DNA of 64,000 nucleotides from Spiroplasma endosymbiont of Amphimallon solstitiale (GCF_964030965.1 NZ_OZ034999.1:1302001-1366000), one strand, 5' to 3'; positions 52,129 to 63,144 are shown, counted from the stretch's first letter. Notes: generated by a model from the sequence alone, not told the origin. Numbers and translations: made by a program.

Positions 52129-54816
52129 CTAATTTTCAATTTCTTTATTTTTTATATTTTTAATTGCTTGTGTTTCAGCATCACTAACATTAATATTTAA
52201 ACACATACGATATAAACTAGAAATAGCAAAAAGACATTCACCAACTTTAGCACGAGCAATAAAATCAGTTTCATTAGCAGAAATGCCACCATATGAAGAA
52301 TACAATTCATTTAATGCTGCTAAATCATGAGGTTGTAAGTTTAATACTTTTAAATATTGACTTGAGTTAATAATAGCAGTAGTATATTTTTTAATTTCTT
52401 CAGAACCAAGAAAATCGTTAATATTTTGTGTAATAATATTTATCATACCTGTATACTTACGAATTCTCTTAACAATTTGATACATAAATAATAATGCTAC
52501 TGGAAATTCTTTATCAATAAGTAAATGTGCTTCATCAATAGTAATTGAAATTCATTGTTGTTTATTATTAATTTCATTATCATTTTTATTTTTTCGTACT
52601 TCATTTTCAATATATTTCAAAATTAAAAACATTTGAGCGTTAACTAAACGTTTATTCCCTGATTGCGTTAAAGTATATAAATCATAAACTTGTAATAAAC
52701 TACTGCTATTAATATTAGTATGAGCATTTCATAAATTAGCATCAGTACCACCAGTTGCAAATCTTGATAATATAATTAGTAAATTTTTTAATTCATTTTT
52801 ACTTCTAATCTCTTCTTCTTTAACCATATCAGATTCAATAATATCATATAAATCTTGAAAAATTGGAAATTGATTTGGTTTTAATAGATGAATTTTTGTT
52901 CGAGAAGTAATACCAAATTTTTCATACATTAAATTTACATAAATCATTAATAAACTTGATTCATTTCTCGTTAATCCACCAGTAGCAACGTTTAAAAATT
53001 GTTCTAAGAATTGCATATGTGGTGCTAAAATATCACGAGTATTATTATCATTAGTATTATCATCACTCAGTGCCAATGTAATTTGAAATGGATTAATATT
53101 GCCAGAAGAACCGTCACCAACATCAATTCAACTTCCATCATGATAATTACATAAATCGCGATATTCACGTTCAGGATCAATAACAATTACTTTATGACCA
53201 AGCATAATTTGATAATTTACTTCTTTTTTAGAAGTATAAGATTTTCCTGAACCACTAGTACCAATAATTAGTTGATTATGATTTTTACGAGTACTACTTT
53301 TAGTTCTTTGATCAAAAAATACTTTATTACCACTTTCATTAAATCCAAGAAATAGTCCTTGTTTATCATTTAATTCTTGATTTAAAAAAGGAAAACTAGC
53401 ACCTATTGTTAAACATGGCATTTCGTGACCTGTTTCTTTAAATCAATCAGCACTATCTGGCATTACTGATAAAAAAGCTTCTAATTGACGATAATATAAT
53501 TTATCAAACTTCATATTATTGTTTTTTATTTCGTATTCGGCAGTACTAATATTTTGTTTAAGTTGCTTACGATCAGCACCATTAATTAACAAATACATAT
53601 TAGTATTAAATATTTTTTCACCACCACCAGCAATTTGATCTAATAATTCATTTAATGATTGATAATGATAATCATAATCTCTTCGTTCTGATAATGATTT
53701 TGTCATAAAATTTAAAGTTGCTAAATTTTGCATAGCTTTATTCAATTGTTTTTTAGCACTTTCTTCACTGATACTATTAAAAGTAAAGATTAAACTAGTA
53801 TTAGGAATATTTACTAAATTTGCTAATCAGACTGCTGAAACTTCAAATGGATAATCATATATGTTATAAACAGTTTGAAAACAATTAGCAAATTCTAAAT
53901 TATTCTTATGAACTAATAATTCTTTAATTGCCAAATCATTAGTTAAATCTTTACTTTTAACAGTTTCTTCTTTTTTTGTAGTAAACATTTCTTCTAAGGA
54001 AGCATTTTCATTAGAATTTATTAATTTACTATAAACAACCATCATTTCAAAACAATTAATATCACTAGCTTTAACACCACTACGACTAATATAATTTTTA
54101 AAAGCATTTACTTCTTCTTTTAATTTTTCTTGATTTGATGAATAAAAAAATAAGTAAAAAAATGGTTGCGTCATTTCATTTTGATTTTGAATTTCATTAT
54201 TAGCATTAATTGCTGATATCATTTGAAATTTTCTTGCTAATTTTGCTTTTTCACTAATATTTTCTAAATCAATTTTTTCGAGTTGTTCTTTATAAAAATT
54301 AGTTTGTGCAGTTATATCTAAAGGCATATTAATCTTTATTAAAGACATAGAAATATTAATAATTTTAAAAGCTGCAGCTAAATCTTTAATTTTATTTGAG
54401 GCTTCTTCATTAGATAATAATGTAATATTAAAACCCTCCAATAATAAAGCTCTAGTATAATTTGTATTTTTCACATTTAATTGCATCACATTCTTACTAA
54501 TAATTTTTTTAAATGGTACTAATATTTGTGAATTTTTTTCAGATTTATAATAACGATTTTTACTATGAAATTTAAATCATAATAAAATAATTTCTCATCC
54601 TTTTTTTCTTGGCTGTCAATAAAAAGTAAGCGGAATAGTAGCACAACTAACTAAAATAACAGCTAATATTTTAAAAATAATATCAATTTGCAACAATAAA
54701 ATAATAATTGAAGCAAATCCAACTACCATTAAAATAATTAATAAATCAATTAAACCAACACTTCTCCAAATTTGTAATTTTACAAATTTAATAGTTTTAG
54801 GAATTAAAAATTTCAT
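52129..54816 (-). CDS. VirB4/TraE-type conjugation ATPase
   Basis: 895 aa, assembled by reading many UGA codons as Trp; all six long open pieces are in the same frame. Two N-terminal spans (LIDLLIILMVVGFASIIILL, IFKILAVILVSCATIPLTF) come first, then a ~400-residue VirB4 N-domain. Walker A GTSGSGKS lies at 519-526, DPEREY follows, and Walker B ITIDEAHLL is near 755. It energises assembly of the transfer channel. Spiroplasma plasmids carry traE genes of this type. The N-terminal fusion of a VirB3-like span pair is common in Gram-positive systems. The start overlaps the preceding gene by 20 bp. Confidence 0.9.
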
Positions 54817-55048
54817 TTATCTTTTCTTTTGAAATTTCATTAGAATTTAGCGCTGAATTTGGTTTACTGTTTATTTTCTCTATCTTTATACTATTAACAC
54901 GCTTCTTAAAGCCACAACGACTGCAATTAACTTGAATATTTATTCCTTCTAAGTAATCAGCTATCAAAATTACTCTACCACATCGATAGCAAGCAAAAGA
55001 ATTTTGTGGCTTTTGAGCTAATCGAACAGATGTATACGTATCTTTCAT
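54797..55048 (-). CDS. Com-like zinc-ribbon protein
   Basis: 83 aa. The N-terminal half has CYRCGRVIL ... VNCSRCGFKK, a four-cysteine ribbon resembling the Mu Com family of RNA-binding translation regulators. The C-terminal half is charged and low complexity. Start ATG 55048 is preferred over 55054 because GGAG lies 9 nt upstream. It is the first gene of the transfer cluster and overlaps the VirB4-like gene, so a regulatory role over that gene is a plausible guess. Confidence 0.62.
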   Translation of the reverse strand: MKDTYTSVRLAQKPQNSFACYRCGRVILIADYLEGINIQVNCSRCGFKKRVNSIKIEKINSKPNSALNSNEISKEKINEIFNS

Positions 55049-55293
55049 AATCATTGTCTCCTAACTGAATTTAATTTGTTTACTAAACACAATTCAAAGT
55101 TATCTTGTTCCCTAAATATTATTAAGCAACTGAAAAAGAAAAAATAAATTTTTGCTATATTTTTAATTTAAAATAACCCACTATTTAAACACTATTTTCT
55201 TTTTAAAATCTAGTTTTACTTTAAAAAATAAATTAAATTTTTAAAAACAAAGAAGAAAATTTAAAAAAATTTTAATAAAATAATATCTATAAA

Positions 55294-55330
55294 AACTCAA
55301 GAAATCAAAGTTTTATACATTTCTTGAGTT
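55294..55330 (-). terminator. Terminator of ffh
   Basis: Perfect 12-bp stem AACTCAAGAAAT / ATTTCTTGAGTT with a 13-nt loop; the minus strand continues with TTTTT. The remaining 55049-55293 should contain the transfer-cluster promoter but nothing definite stands out. Confidence 0.85.
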
Positions 55331-55379
55331 AAATAAATTTTAACAAATTAACAAAAAATAACAAATTTTTTTTATTTTT

Positions 55380-56735
55380 CTAACTTTTTATTAACTTATC
55401 TAATCCTGGAATATTTGGCATTTCTCCTTTTTTAATCTGAGCAGCAATTTGATCCATAACTTTTTTAGTTTTTTCAAATTGGTTTAGCACTTTATTTAAT
55501 TCTTTTTCTGAACGACCTGAGCCTTTTAATACTCTTGCTTTTCTAGTTGGATAACGTAAAATTTGTGGCTTTTCACGTTCTTGAGCAGTTGTTGAAGCAA
55601 TAATATATTCTGCTATTTTTAAATCAGTTTCAGCATCACTAATTTTAGCATCACTAATTTTAGCAGACATACCAGGAATCATTTTTACAAGTGAGCCCAA
55701 TTTACCCATTTTTTGAATTTGCTTCATTTGATTAACAAGGTCATTCAAATCAAATTGACCTAACATCATTCTATTCATAGTTTCTTCAACATCACGAGTT
55801 GAAACTATACTTTCGGCCTTCTCCATTAATGTAGTAAGATCACCCATTCCTAAAATACGTTCTGCCATTCTTTCTGGATAAAAAACCTCTAAATCAGTTA
55901 CCTTTTCACCCATTCCTAAGAACTTAACAGGAATCTTTGTTAAATAAGAAATTGAAAGAGCTGAACCACCCTTAGCAGTACCATCTAATTTAGTGATTAT
56001 GCTTCCAGTAATAGGAATAGTATTATTAAACTCAATAGCAACATTAATTATATCTTGTCCTGCCATACCATCACAAACAAGTAAAACTTCTTTTGGTGAA
56101 GTAATTTTTCTTATTTCTGCTAGTTCTTGCATTAATTTTTCATCAATGTGTAATCTTCCAGCTGTATCAATTAATATTACATCAAACTTATTTTTATTAG
56201 CATATATTTGAGCATTTTTAACAATATTAGTAGGAGTTTCATTTTTTTGGGAAAAAACTTCAATATTCAATTGTTTTCCTAAAACTTTTAATTGTTCAAC
56301 AGCAGCTGGACGATAAATATCTCCTGCAACTAGTAAACATTTTTTTTGATATTTATCTGTTAACAACTTTGCTAGTTTAGATATTGTTGTTGTTTTACCA
56401 GAACCTTGTAAACCAACTATCATAATAACAGTAGGATTAGTAGATAAATCTAATTCAACATTCTTAGTACCCATAATCTTTGTTAATTCATCATGAATAA
56501 TTTTAATTAACATTTCTTTTTGATCTAAGCCTTCTTTAATAAATTCACCTTTTGCTTTATTAATAATTTCATTAGTTAAAGTTTTAACCACTCTAAAATT
56601 AACGTCAGCCTCTAACAAAATTAATCTGAATTCTTTAATTGTTGCTTCCATATTTTCCATGGTTAAAGTTTTTTTACTTAAATTTTTTTCTAATGTTTTT
56701 TGTACTTTTTTTGACATAATGTCAGCAAAACTCAT
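55380..56735 (-). CDS. ffh: Signal recognition particle protein Ffh
   Basis: 451-aa SRP54. The N domain is followed by a GTPase domain with GLQGSGKT (108-115), DTAGR (LIDTAGRLHID) and TKLDGTAKGG. The methionine-rich M domain comes at the C-terminus (MNRMMLGQFDLNDLVNQMKQ, GSGRSEKELNKVL). It binds SRP RNA and signal peptides, delivering ribosomes to the membrane. Full family length. GAGGAGAA ribosome site. Confidence 0.97.
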   Translation of the reverse strand: MSFADIMSKKVQKTLEKNLSKKTLTMENMEATIKEFRLILLEADVNFRVVKTLTNEIINKAKGEFIKEGLDQKEMLIKIIHDELTKIMGTKNVELDLSTNPTVIMIVGLQGSGKTTTISKLAKLLTDKYQKKCLLVAGDIYRPAAVEQLKVLGKQLNIEVFSQKNETPTNIVKNAQIYANKNKFDVILIDTAGRLHIDEKLMQELAEIRKITSPKEVLLVCDGMAGQDIINVAIEFNNTIPITGSIITKLDGTAKGGSALSISYLTKIPVKFLGMGEKVTDLEVFYPERMAERILGMGDLTTLMEKAESIVSTRDVEETMNRMMLGQFDLNDLVNQMKQIQKMGKLGSLVKMIPGMSAKISDAKISDAETDLKIAEYIIASTTAQEREKPQILRYPTRKARVLKGSGRSEKELNKVLNQFEKTKKVMDQIAAQIKKGEMPNIPGLDKLIKS

Positions 56736-56857
56736 ATTTATATTCTCCTCTATTTTTAAGACTATATTATTTTAACATTAAAATAATAATGAAAAAATAA
56801 ATTAAACATAAAAAATAAATATTTGAATTAACAAATTATATATTTTATAAAGTTAAA

Positions 56858-56877
56858 AGAGAACCTAAGGGTTCTCT
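56858..56877 (-). terminator. Terminator of rny
   Basis: AGAGAACC / GGTTCTCT stem with 4-nt loop; the minus-strand RNA continues TTTT. It still follows the original rny stop, separated from the shortened frame by the MITE. Confidence 0.82.
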
Positions 56878-56899
56878 AAAAAACAATTAATTAATTTTT

Positions 56900-58645
56900 T
56901 TAATTAATTAATTCTGTTGCTCTTACTTCACGAATAACAGTAATATGAATATCGCCTGGTATTGTAATCATTTGTTCTAATTTTTGTTTTAATTATGTAG
57001 AAAAGTATGGATGACCAAAAATTATTCATCAATTTACACTTAAAATATTATTTTTAATTAAAAATTTGTTAAAAGTAACATTATTTAGTGTAAAAATTAT
57101 CTAAAAATAACACTTTATCATGTATCATTACTTTTCTACAAAATTAAAGAATTTTTGTTTTAAGTTTCTTGCTAATATATGAGCATCAAAATCATTAATA
57201 ACTTTAGGATCAACAATAACTCTAATTTGTCTTCCTGCCTGAACAGCATATGCTTTTTCTACGCCTTTAACAGATTTACACAAATCTTCAATTTCTTTAA
57301 TTCTAGTTATAAATTCTTCTAATGAATTATTTCTTGAACCAGCTCTAGCTGCTGATAATGTATCAGCAGCTGAAACTAAAGAAGAATAAACATTATCTTT
57401 TGCAACATCACCATGATGAGAATGAATAGCATTAATAATAATATCACTTTCACCATATTTTTTTGCTAAAATCACACCATTATAAACATGTGAACCTTCT
57501 AATTCATAATCAGCGGCTTTACCAATATCATGTAATAAACCAGCACATTTTGCAATATTAACATCTAAACCCAATTCAGCTGCCATTGCTCCTGCAAGTT
57601 TGGCAACTTCAAAGGAATGCAATAAAACATTTTGACCATAACTTGTACGATATTTTAATCTTCCAATATAAGATACTAACTCTGGTTCAAAACCAGTTAA
57701 TTTTAACTCATCAATAATTTTTTTACCATCAACTTTAAAACCTTCATTTAATTCCTGCTCATGAAATCTCAAGATTTCTTCAATTCTAATTGGATGAATT
57801 CTTCCATTTTTAACTAAATCTTCTAAAGCTCTAGTTGCAATTTCTCTTCTGATCGGATTAAATGAAGAAATTTGAATTGTTTCTGGCGTATCATCAATGA
57901 TAATATCTACACCTGCTGTTAACTCAAAAGATTTAATATTTCTACCCTCTTTACCAATAATTCTGCCTTTCATTTCTTCATTAGGTAACTTAACATATGA
58001 TATTGACTTATCAACAATAAAATTACTTGCATAACGTTCTATTGCTTCACTAACAATATTATTGGCTAACTCTTTAGATTGAAGTTTAATATTATATTCA
58101 TGATTTTTAATAATTTTATTAAATTCTAATGATAATTTTTCTTTTAATTTACTAAACAATTCATCTTTTGCTTCATTTCGACTCATACCAGAAATTTTTT
58201 CTAATTCCATAATAATTTGATCAATTTTTTGATGATATTCTAATTTAACATTTTTTACAATTTCACGTTGATGATAAAGATTTTGTGTTTGTGTTTCAAT
58301 TATTTCTTCACGTTCACTTAATTTGCGTTCTCTTTTATTTAAAAGTTTCTCATATTCTAAATTTTGTTCTTTACGATATTCAATCTCTAAATACAAATCT
58401 TTTTTCATTTTACTTATTTCAATTTTTGCATCGGCTCTTGAGGATTGAATTAATTTTTGAGATTCTTTTTCTCTCTTTAAAATATTAGTAAAACTTTGTT
58501 GTTCTTTAATTTTTAAATACATTTTTCTAATTAGAAATCCAGCAATTATCCCTACTATCATTGCTAGAAAAATTGATATACCTACTCACATTCCAAACTG
58601 TTGACTACTTATATTTGATAATATAGCTAACATATTTTTTTCCAT
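56900..58645 (-). pseudogene. rny: Ribonuclease Y, last ~25 codons displaced by a MITE
   Basis: Membrane-anchored endoribonuclease that starts bulk mRNA decay. From ATG 58645: an N-terminal span (MWVGISIFLAMIVGIIAGFL), a long coiled coil, a KH domain (GRIIGKEGRNIKSFEL) and an HD domain (CAGLLHDIGKAADYE). The MITE at 56987-57149 (duplication AATTTTTG) cuts the gene after ARNLKQK. The shortened frame ends FFNFVEK at 57128 (505 aa). The native tail, LEQMITIPGDIHITVIREVR then ATELIN, remains intact but separated at 56900-56986. All catalytic domains are retained, so the shortened enzyme may work. Confidence 0.9.
56987..57149 (+). mobile_element. MITE in rny
   Basis: 163 bp with duplication AATTTTTG (56979-56986, 57150-57157). 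Supplies the new stop codon of rny. Confidence 0.96.
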
Positions 58646-58808
58646 TTATATTTCTCTCCTTGCTGTAAAACACCTACAAGAAAAAGAATCCTTACACTCA
58701 AAAACTTAAATAAAATTAAAATTTTATATTTTTCTTCTTTAATATCTACACACAAATAAGTAGGATAATAATCCTACATTAATTTTAGCATGTTTTAAAT
58801 ATTAATTT

Positions 58809-59792
58809 TTAAAACTTGATTCGTTCCTTAATTTGTTCTAAAAGAAAAGTATTTGCTTCTAAACTTTCTTTTGCTTTTATTTTTCCTTCTCCTAATTTTA
58901 CATCTTCATAAGTGTATCAGCCACCAGATTTATTAATAACTTCTTTCTCAACAGCAATTGTAATGATTTCACTAATTTTTGAAAATCCTTCTTCAAAACA
59001 AAAATCAAGACTTGCTGTTTTAAATGGTGGTGCTACTTTATTTTTTACAACTTTTATTTTTATTTTATGACCAATTATTTGATTACTTTTGATTAATTGT
59101 TCACCTTTACGTACTTCTAGTCTAATTGTACTATAAAAATGTAATGCTTTTCCTCCGGGTGTTATTTCAGGATTACCATATATAATACCAACTTTTTCTC
59201 GAATTTGATTAATAAATAAAACAATACAATTAGTTTTTGCGATACTTCCACTAATTTTTCGTAATGCTTTAGACATTAATCGCGCTTGAGCACCAATTGT
59301 TTGATCATTCATATCACCATCAAGTTCAATTTGTGGAACTAATGCAGCTACTGAATCAACAACAATCATATCTAAAGCTTCTGATTTAACAAGAATATCT
59401 AGTATTTCTAATGCTTGTTCTCCTGAATCTGGTTGTGTAATTAATAAACGACTAATATCAACACCTAATTTTTGACTATATTGACGATCTAATGCATGTT
59501 CAGCATCTATAAATGCTATTCTACCATTTTGTTTTTGAACTTCTGCTAAAGCCATTAATGCTAATGTAGTTTTACCTGCAGATTCTGATCCATAAACTTC
59601 AATAATACGACCTTTTGGAAAACCTTTAACACCTAAAATATCATCTAATAATATACTTCCTGAACTAATAACTTCAATATCGCCAATACTACTATCACTT
59701 AGTAACATAATAGCACCTTTGCCAAATTCTTTTTCAATTTGCTTAATGGCCTTTTCTAATAATTGCTCTTTTTCTTTAATGTTTATTTCCAT
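58809..59792 (-). CDS. recA: Recombinase RecA, full length
   Basis: 327 aa. Walker A GSESAGKT at 68-75, MAW-region and L1/L2 loops ([20 protein letters not shown]), [11 protein letters not shown] (Walker B). The final UGA (SGGWYTYED) is read as Trp and the frame runs on to [20 protein letters not shown], as in intact RecA. Mediates strand exchange and could drive the array and MITE-MITE recombination seen here. It follows cinA on the same strand, the common cinA-recA-rny order. Confidence 0.95.
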
Positions 59793-59845
59793 AAAATCAC
59801 CCTACAAAATATTAATAACTCTGTAAGATAATTCCTTTTTAAATT

Positions 59846-60307
59846 TTAAAAACTTAATAAAATTTTTTTTAAAATAACTACTGCTTTTGCTACTATAGTT
59901 GATCTAATTTCGTTTCTATTACCTGAAATATTTAACACTTCACATCAAACATTATCATTGATAACAATACCTACATATACTAAACCAACCGTTTATTTTC
60001 TAGAGCATTAGGTCCTGCATTTCCAGTAAAACTAATAGCAATATTTGTTTTTAAAATTTTTTGTGTATTTAAAGCCATTTCTATAGCACATTGTTTACTT
60101 ATTACACCATATTTTTCAATGGTTGTTTTTTTAATTTTAACAATATTGATTTTTGATTCATTAGTATACGTTATAAAACCACCACTAAAATATTTAGAAG
60201 CACCAGCAATACTAGTAATCTCTTGAGCAAAAAGTCCACCAGTAATACTTTCACAACAACTAATTCTAAAATTAAATTTATCTAATAAAACTAAAAGTTC
60301 AGTCATT
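59846..60307 (-). pseudogene. cinA: CinA-type nicotinamide-nucleotide amidase with a late frameshift
   Basis: C-terminal-type CinA/PncC (competence/damage-inducible family) that hydrolyses NMN. From ATG 60307: CCESITGGLFAQEITSIAGA, FSGGFITYTNESK and AISFTGNAGPNALENK. A single A is missing after ENK, so the frame ends RLV at 59980. Correcting it restores TVGLVYVGIVINDN and ~45 further residues to a TAA at 59846. The active-site portion is intact, but the fold would lack its last strands. GAAGG ribosome site. Confidence 0.8.
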
Positions 60308-60344
60308 TTTAAACCTTCAATCAAATAATTTACAATACAAAAAA

Positions 60345-60703
60345 AGAATAAAAAAATCATAAGCCACGTTCTGTTCTTGCTTCTTGCAAGTGCTAACCAT
60401 TTATCTACTATTGTAAACAATAGTTCGGTTTATTATTCATTTCTAATAAACCAATGCCCCTACCTAAATTTGGGTTTCTCGCTTGTGGGGTTTATCTCGT
60501 TCCAGCTTTTAAGTTTCCTTAAAACTCGTCTCTATGACACTTTTATAGACTAGAACCTTATTTAATAAAAACTTAGGTTTTTGTCAGCCGTCAGAATTAC
60601 TGCTTAGAGTTATTGTTTTCTCTAACACAAACATTACTTTCATCACAGAAAGTGCGAGCGTGGACTTTCCTCTACATACTAATGCAGCGATTAGCTCATT
60701 TTT
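60345..60703 (-). ncRNA. rnpB: RNase P RNA
   Basis: Catalytic RNA of RNase P, maturing tRNA 5' ends. The minus strand has the hallmark conserved region GAGGAAAGTCCACGCTCGC near the 5' end and AGAACGTGGCTTA near the 3' end, with a type-B-like layout and complementary ends (TGAGCTAAT near the start, TAAGCCA near the finish). The downstream TTTTTTTATTC may act in termination. Ends are estimated to within ~10 nt. It overlaps non-coding space between gpsB and cinA. Confidence 0.93.
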
Positions 60704-60732
60704 TATTCTTTTAGAAAAAAATTATAACATAT

Positions 60733-61050
60733 TTATTCTTCATGTACAATACTTTCTAATTTGCTTAATCTCGTAATAATATCAACATTTTCTACACCTT
60801 TTTCTTCTAATTTTTGTTTTTCTTGTTTTAAAACTAAAATTTGTGTTTTTAAAATATCAATTTCTTTAAGTAACTTGTAATTATTATTTTCTAAAATTGC
60901 ATTTTGCTTTTTTAGTTTATTTACAAATTCTTCTAGTATTTCATAATTAGTAGCTACTAAATCAAGAAATAAATCTACTTCTTTAGAATCATAGCCTTTA
61001 TAATCAACAGTAAATTCTTTATCTATAATATCCTTTTTACAAATATTCAT
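60733..61050 (-). CDS. gpsB: GpsB/DivIVA-like cell-division protein
   Basis: 105 aa. The N-terminal DivIVA-type membrane-binding motif is VDYKGYDSKEVDLFLDLVA. A coiled coil follows (NAILENNNYKLLKEIDILKT). Short length and position upstream of rnpB match GpsB in related bacteria. In wall-less cells its role is uncertain, probably scaffolding at the membrane. GGAGGTAT ribosome site. Confidence 0.85.
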   Translation of the reverse strand: MNICKKDIIDKEFTVDYKGYDSKEVDLFLDLVATNYEILEEFVNKLKKQNAILENNNYKLLKEIDILKTQILVLKQEKQKLEEKGVENVDIITRLSKLESIVHEE

Positions 61051-61124
61051 ATTTATACCTCCTTTAATTAAAAGGAAAACTATTCCAAAGTTAGTAATAT
61101 TCTATGTAAGGGGGAATTAAAATA

Positions 61125-61586
61125 ATGTTTTATGCTAACCGTGGAATGTTTCTTGAAACTATAATTAATTATACTATTGAAATTATAAATAATGAAAAAC
61201 AAGCACTAATTTTTAAACAAAATCCACCAATTTTATATCAAAACAATAAAATTTTTAAAGAAAAAAGTAATGTTGATTATCATGGAGTTTATCATGGTAA
61301 ATATTTATGTTTTGAAGCAAAAAGTACTAAGTCTTTAACATTACCATGAAATAATTTTAAAAAACATCAACTTGAATACTTAGAAAATGCTTTTTATCTT
61401 AATGCTATTAGTTTTGTTATTATTTATTTTTCACAACATAATGCCTTTTTCTTAGTTTTTTGAGAAAAATTAAAATTTTTAAAAGTTCAAAAAAAAGCAC
61501 TGACATATAAAAAAATAGAACAAAATGGATATAAATTAGAAATTATATATCCATTTTATCTTGATTTTTTAAAATTTTTAATTTAA
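61125..61586 (+). CDS. recU: Holliday junction resolvase RecU
   Basis: 153-aa nuclease of the RecU family that cuts Holliday junctions. Family motifs: YANRGMFLETIINYT, VDYHGVYHGKYLCFEAKST (catalytic D and E-x-K) and WNNFKKHQLEYL. UGA Trp codons. Shorter than typical ~200-aa RecU, mainly at the N-terminus. TAAGGGGGAA precedes the start. Divergent from gpsB, as in firmicutes; its stop overlaps the hup stop by 4 bp. Confidence 0.9.
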
Positions 61587-61897
61587 GAAGCTAAAATTTC
61601 TGTTTGTTGATTAGTATGTTTTTTAAATTCAGAACTAGCTTTAAATTTAGGTGCTTTAGAAGCACTAATTACAATAGATTCACCAGTTTGGGGATTGCGA
61701 CCTGTTCTTGCTTCACGAATAATAGTTTCAAATATTCCAAATTTTGGTATATTAATTTTACCACCATTTGCAACTTCAACTTTTATCTCTTCAAAAAATA
61801 AATCAATAATATTAGTCGCTAAGGCAATTGTGACGTCAGACTTTTGCGCCACTATCTTAATAATTTCTGTCTTTGTTTTAGAATTACTTTTTGCCAT
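61583..61897 (-). CDS. hup: DNA-binding protein HU
   Basis: 104 aa. Histone-like fold with GKINIPKFGIFE and the DNA-binding arm signature EARTGRNPQTGE. Slightly long C-terminal tail (FKKHTNQQTEILAS). Compacts DNA and assists transposition of many elements. TAGGAGGAAA ribosome site. Confidence 0.95.
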   Translation of the reverse strand: MAKSNSKTKTEIIKIVAQKSDVTIALATNIIDLFFEEIKVEVANGGKINIPKFGIFETIIREARTGRNPQTGESIVISASKAPKFKASSEFKKHTNQQTEILAS

Positions 61898-62194
61898 AAA
61901 AGATTTCCTCCTAATGTTTTAAGAATTATAATTATAATGTCTATTATAGATATTATTATAACTACGTTATCTTCAAACCAATTTAAAAATGTTACTGGTC
62001 TGTAATCAAATTATATAGTAACATTTTATAAAGTGAACCATAAAATGTATTTTTTTCTAAAAAAATGATAGAATTACTTTAATTAAGTAACGTTTTTCTT
62101 TTATTATTTGTTTTTATAATTTTTTATGTTAAGATTTGTTGGTTATTAAAATATATAAAATTGGTTTTTAAAACCTAGAATTGCGAAATTTTAT
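61898..62194. other. Intergenic boundary of the plectrovirus segment
   Basis: Contains the hup promoter region and an inverted repeat AATGTTAC / GTAACATT (61987-62024 area). No gene. The viral segment probably begins within it; no attachment repeat could be defined because the other end lies outside the window. Confidence 0.45.
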
Positions 62195-63144
62195 ATGGAT
62201 ATTCAACAAGATTTTTATATTAAAAAGGTTTTTTATGCTTGTTATGTGAAAAATATAGTATTACCTATTTCATTTTTAACTAATATAGGAAATAAAAAAG
62301 GTAAATGTTATGTTGGTAATAAGCAAAAATTGAGAAATAGTACTGTTCGTACTAAAATTAATTTAATTCAAAAAGCATTACATAATTTTTATAATAGTAA
62401 AATGTTAAGTTTTGTTACTTTAACTTATAAAGATAATATGCAAGATATTAAAAAAGCAAAAAAAGATATTGGTTTATTTTTTATTAAATTACAAAAATTA
62501 TGAAATGACCCTAAACGTTTTTCGCATTTAGGAGAATTAAAATATTTTTATGTTTATGAGTATCAGTCTCGTGGTGCTATACATTTTCATATAATTTTCA
62601 ATAGAAAGATACATAAAAGTATGTTAGCAGAATGATGAACTCATGGTTTTAATGATTTAATGGTAGTTAAAAAAGGTACTAATGAATTTGTTATTAAATA
62701 TTTAGGAAAGTATGTTACAAAAGCAATAGATGATATTAAGTCTTTAAATCAAACAGATGTAGGTGTAAAGGCTTATGCTTTTAGTCGTAATTGTAAAAAT
62801 CCTATCGTGGTTCGTGGTATTAAGAAATTAACAATTGGAGATATAATTAAAGCAAGTTTTAATTCTACAAATGTATTTTATTTTAAAACTCAAAGAGAGA
62901 TAGTAATGGTAATACTGTTATGATTGGTGGTATTATTGAAAGTACTGTTGTAAATGATTATTTTAAAGAGTATGAAGATTACGAAAGATATGTATATTTA
63001 AGTGCTTTATCGCATAAGCATTATTTACGGACTAGTGAAATAGGTTATTTAATTCAAAGAGATAAAGATGTTTTGACTTGGGTTGATAAAGTTTTTGGTA
63101 ATAAAGTTGAGAAAATAGATTTTAAGAAAAAAGTCTTACATTAG
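62195..63144 (+). pseudogene. Plectrovirus replication protein (HUH type), frameshifted
   Basis: Rolling-circle replication initiator of a filamentous spiroplasma virus. FVTLTYKDN (motif 1-like), RGAIHFHIIF (metal-binding H-x-H) and EFVIKYLGKYVTKAI (Tyr/Lys catalytic region) are visible, all with UGA Trp. The frame from 62195 loses register near 62893: an A missing from CAAAGAGAG would restore KTQKRDSNGNTVMIGGIIES and continue to a TAA at 63144 (~316 aa). Either a dead copy or a sequencing error. No ribosome site is evident at 62195. Confidence 0.78.
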
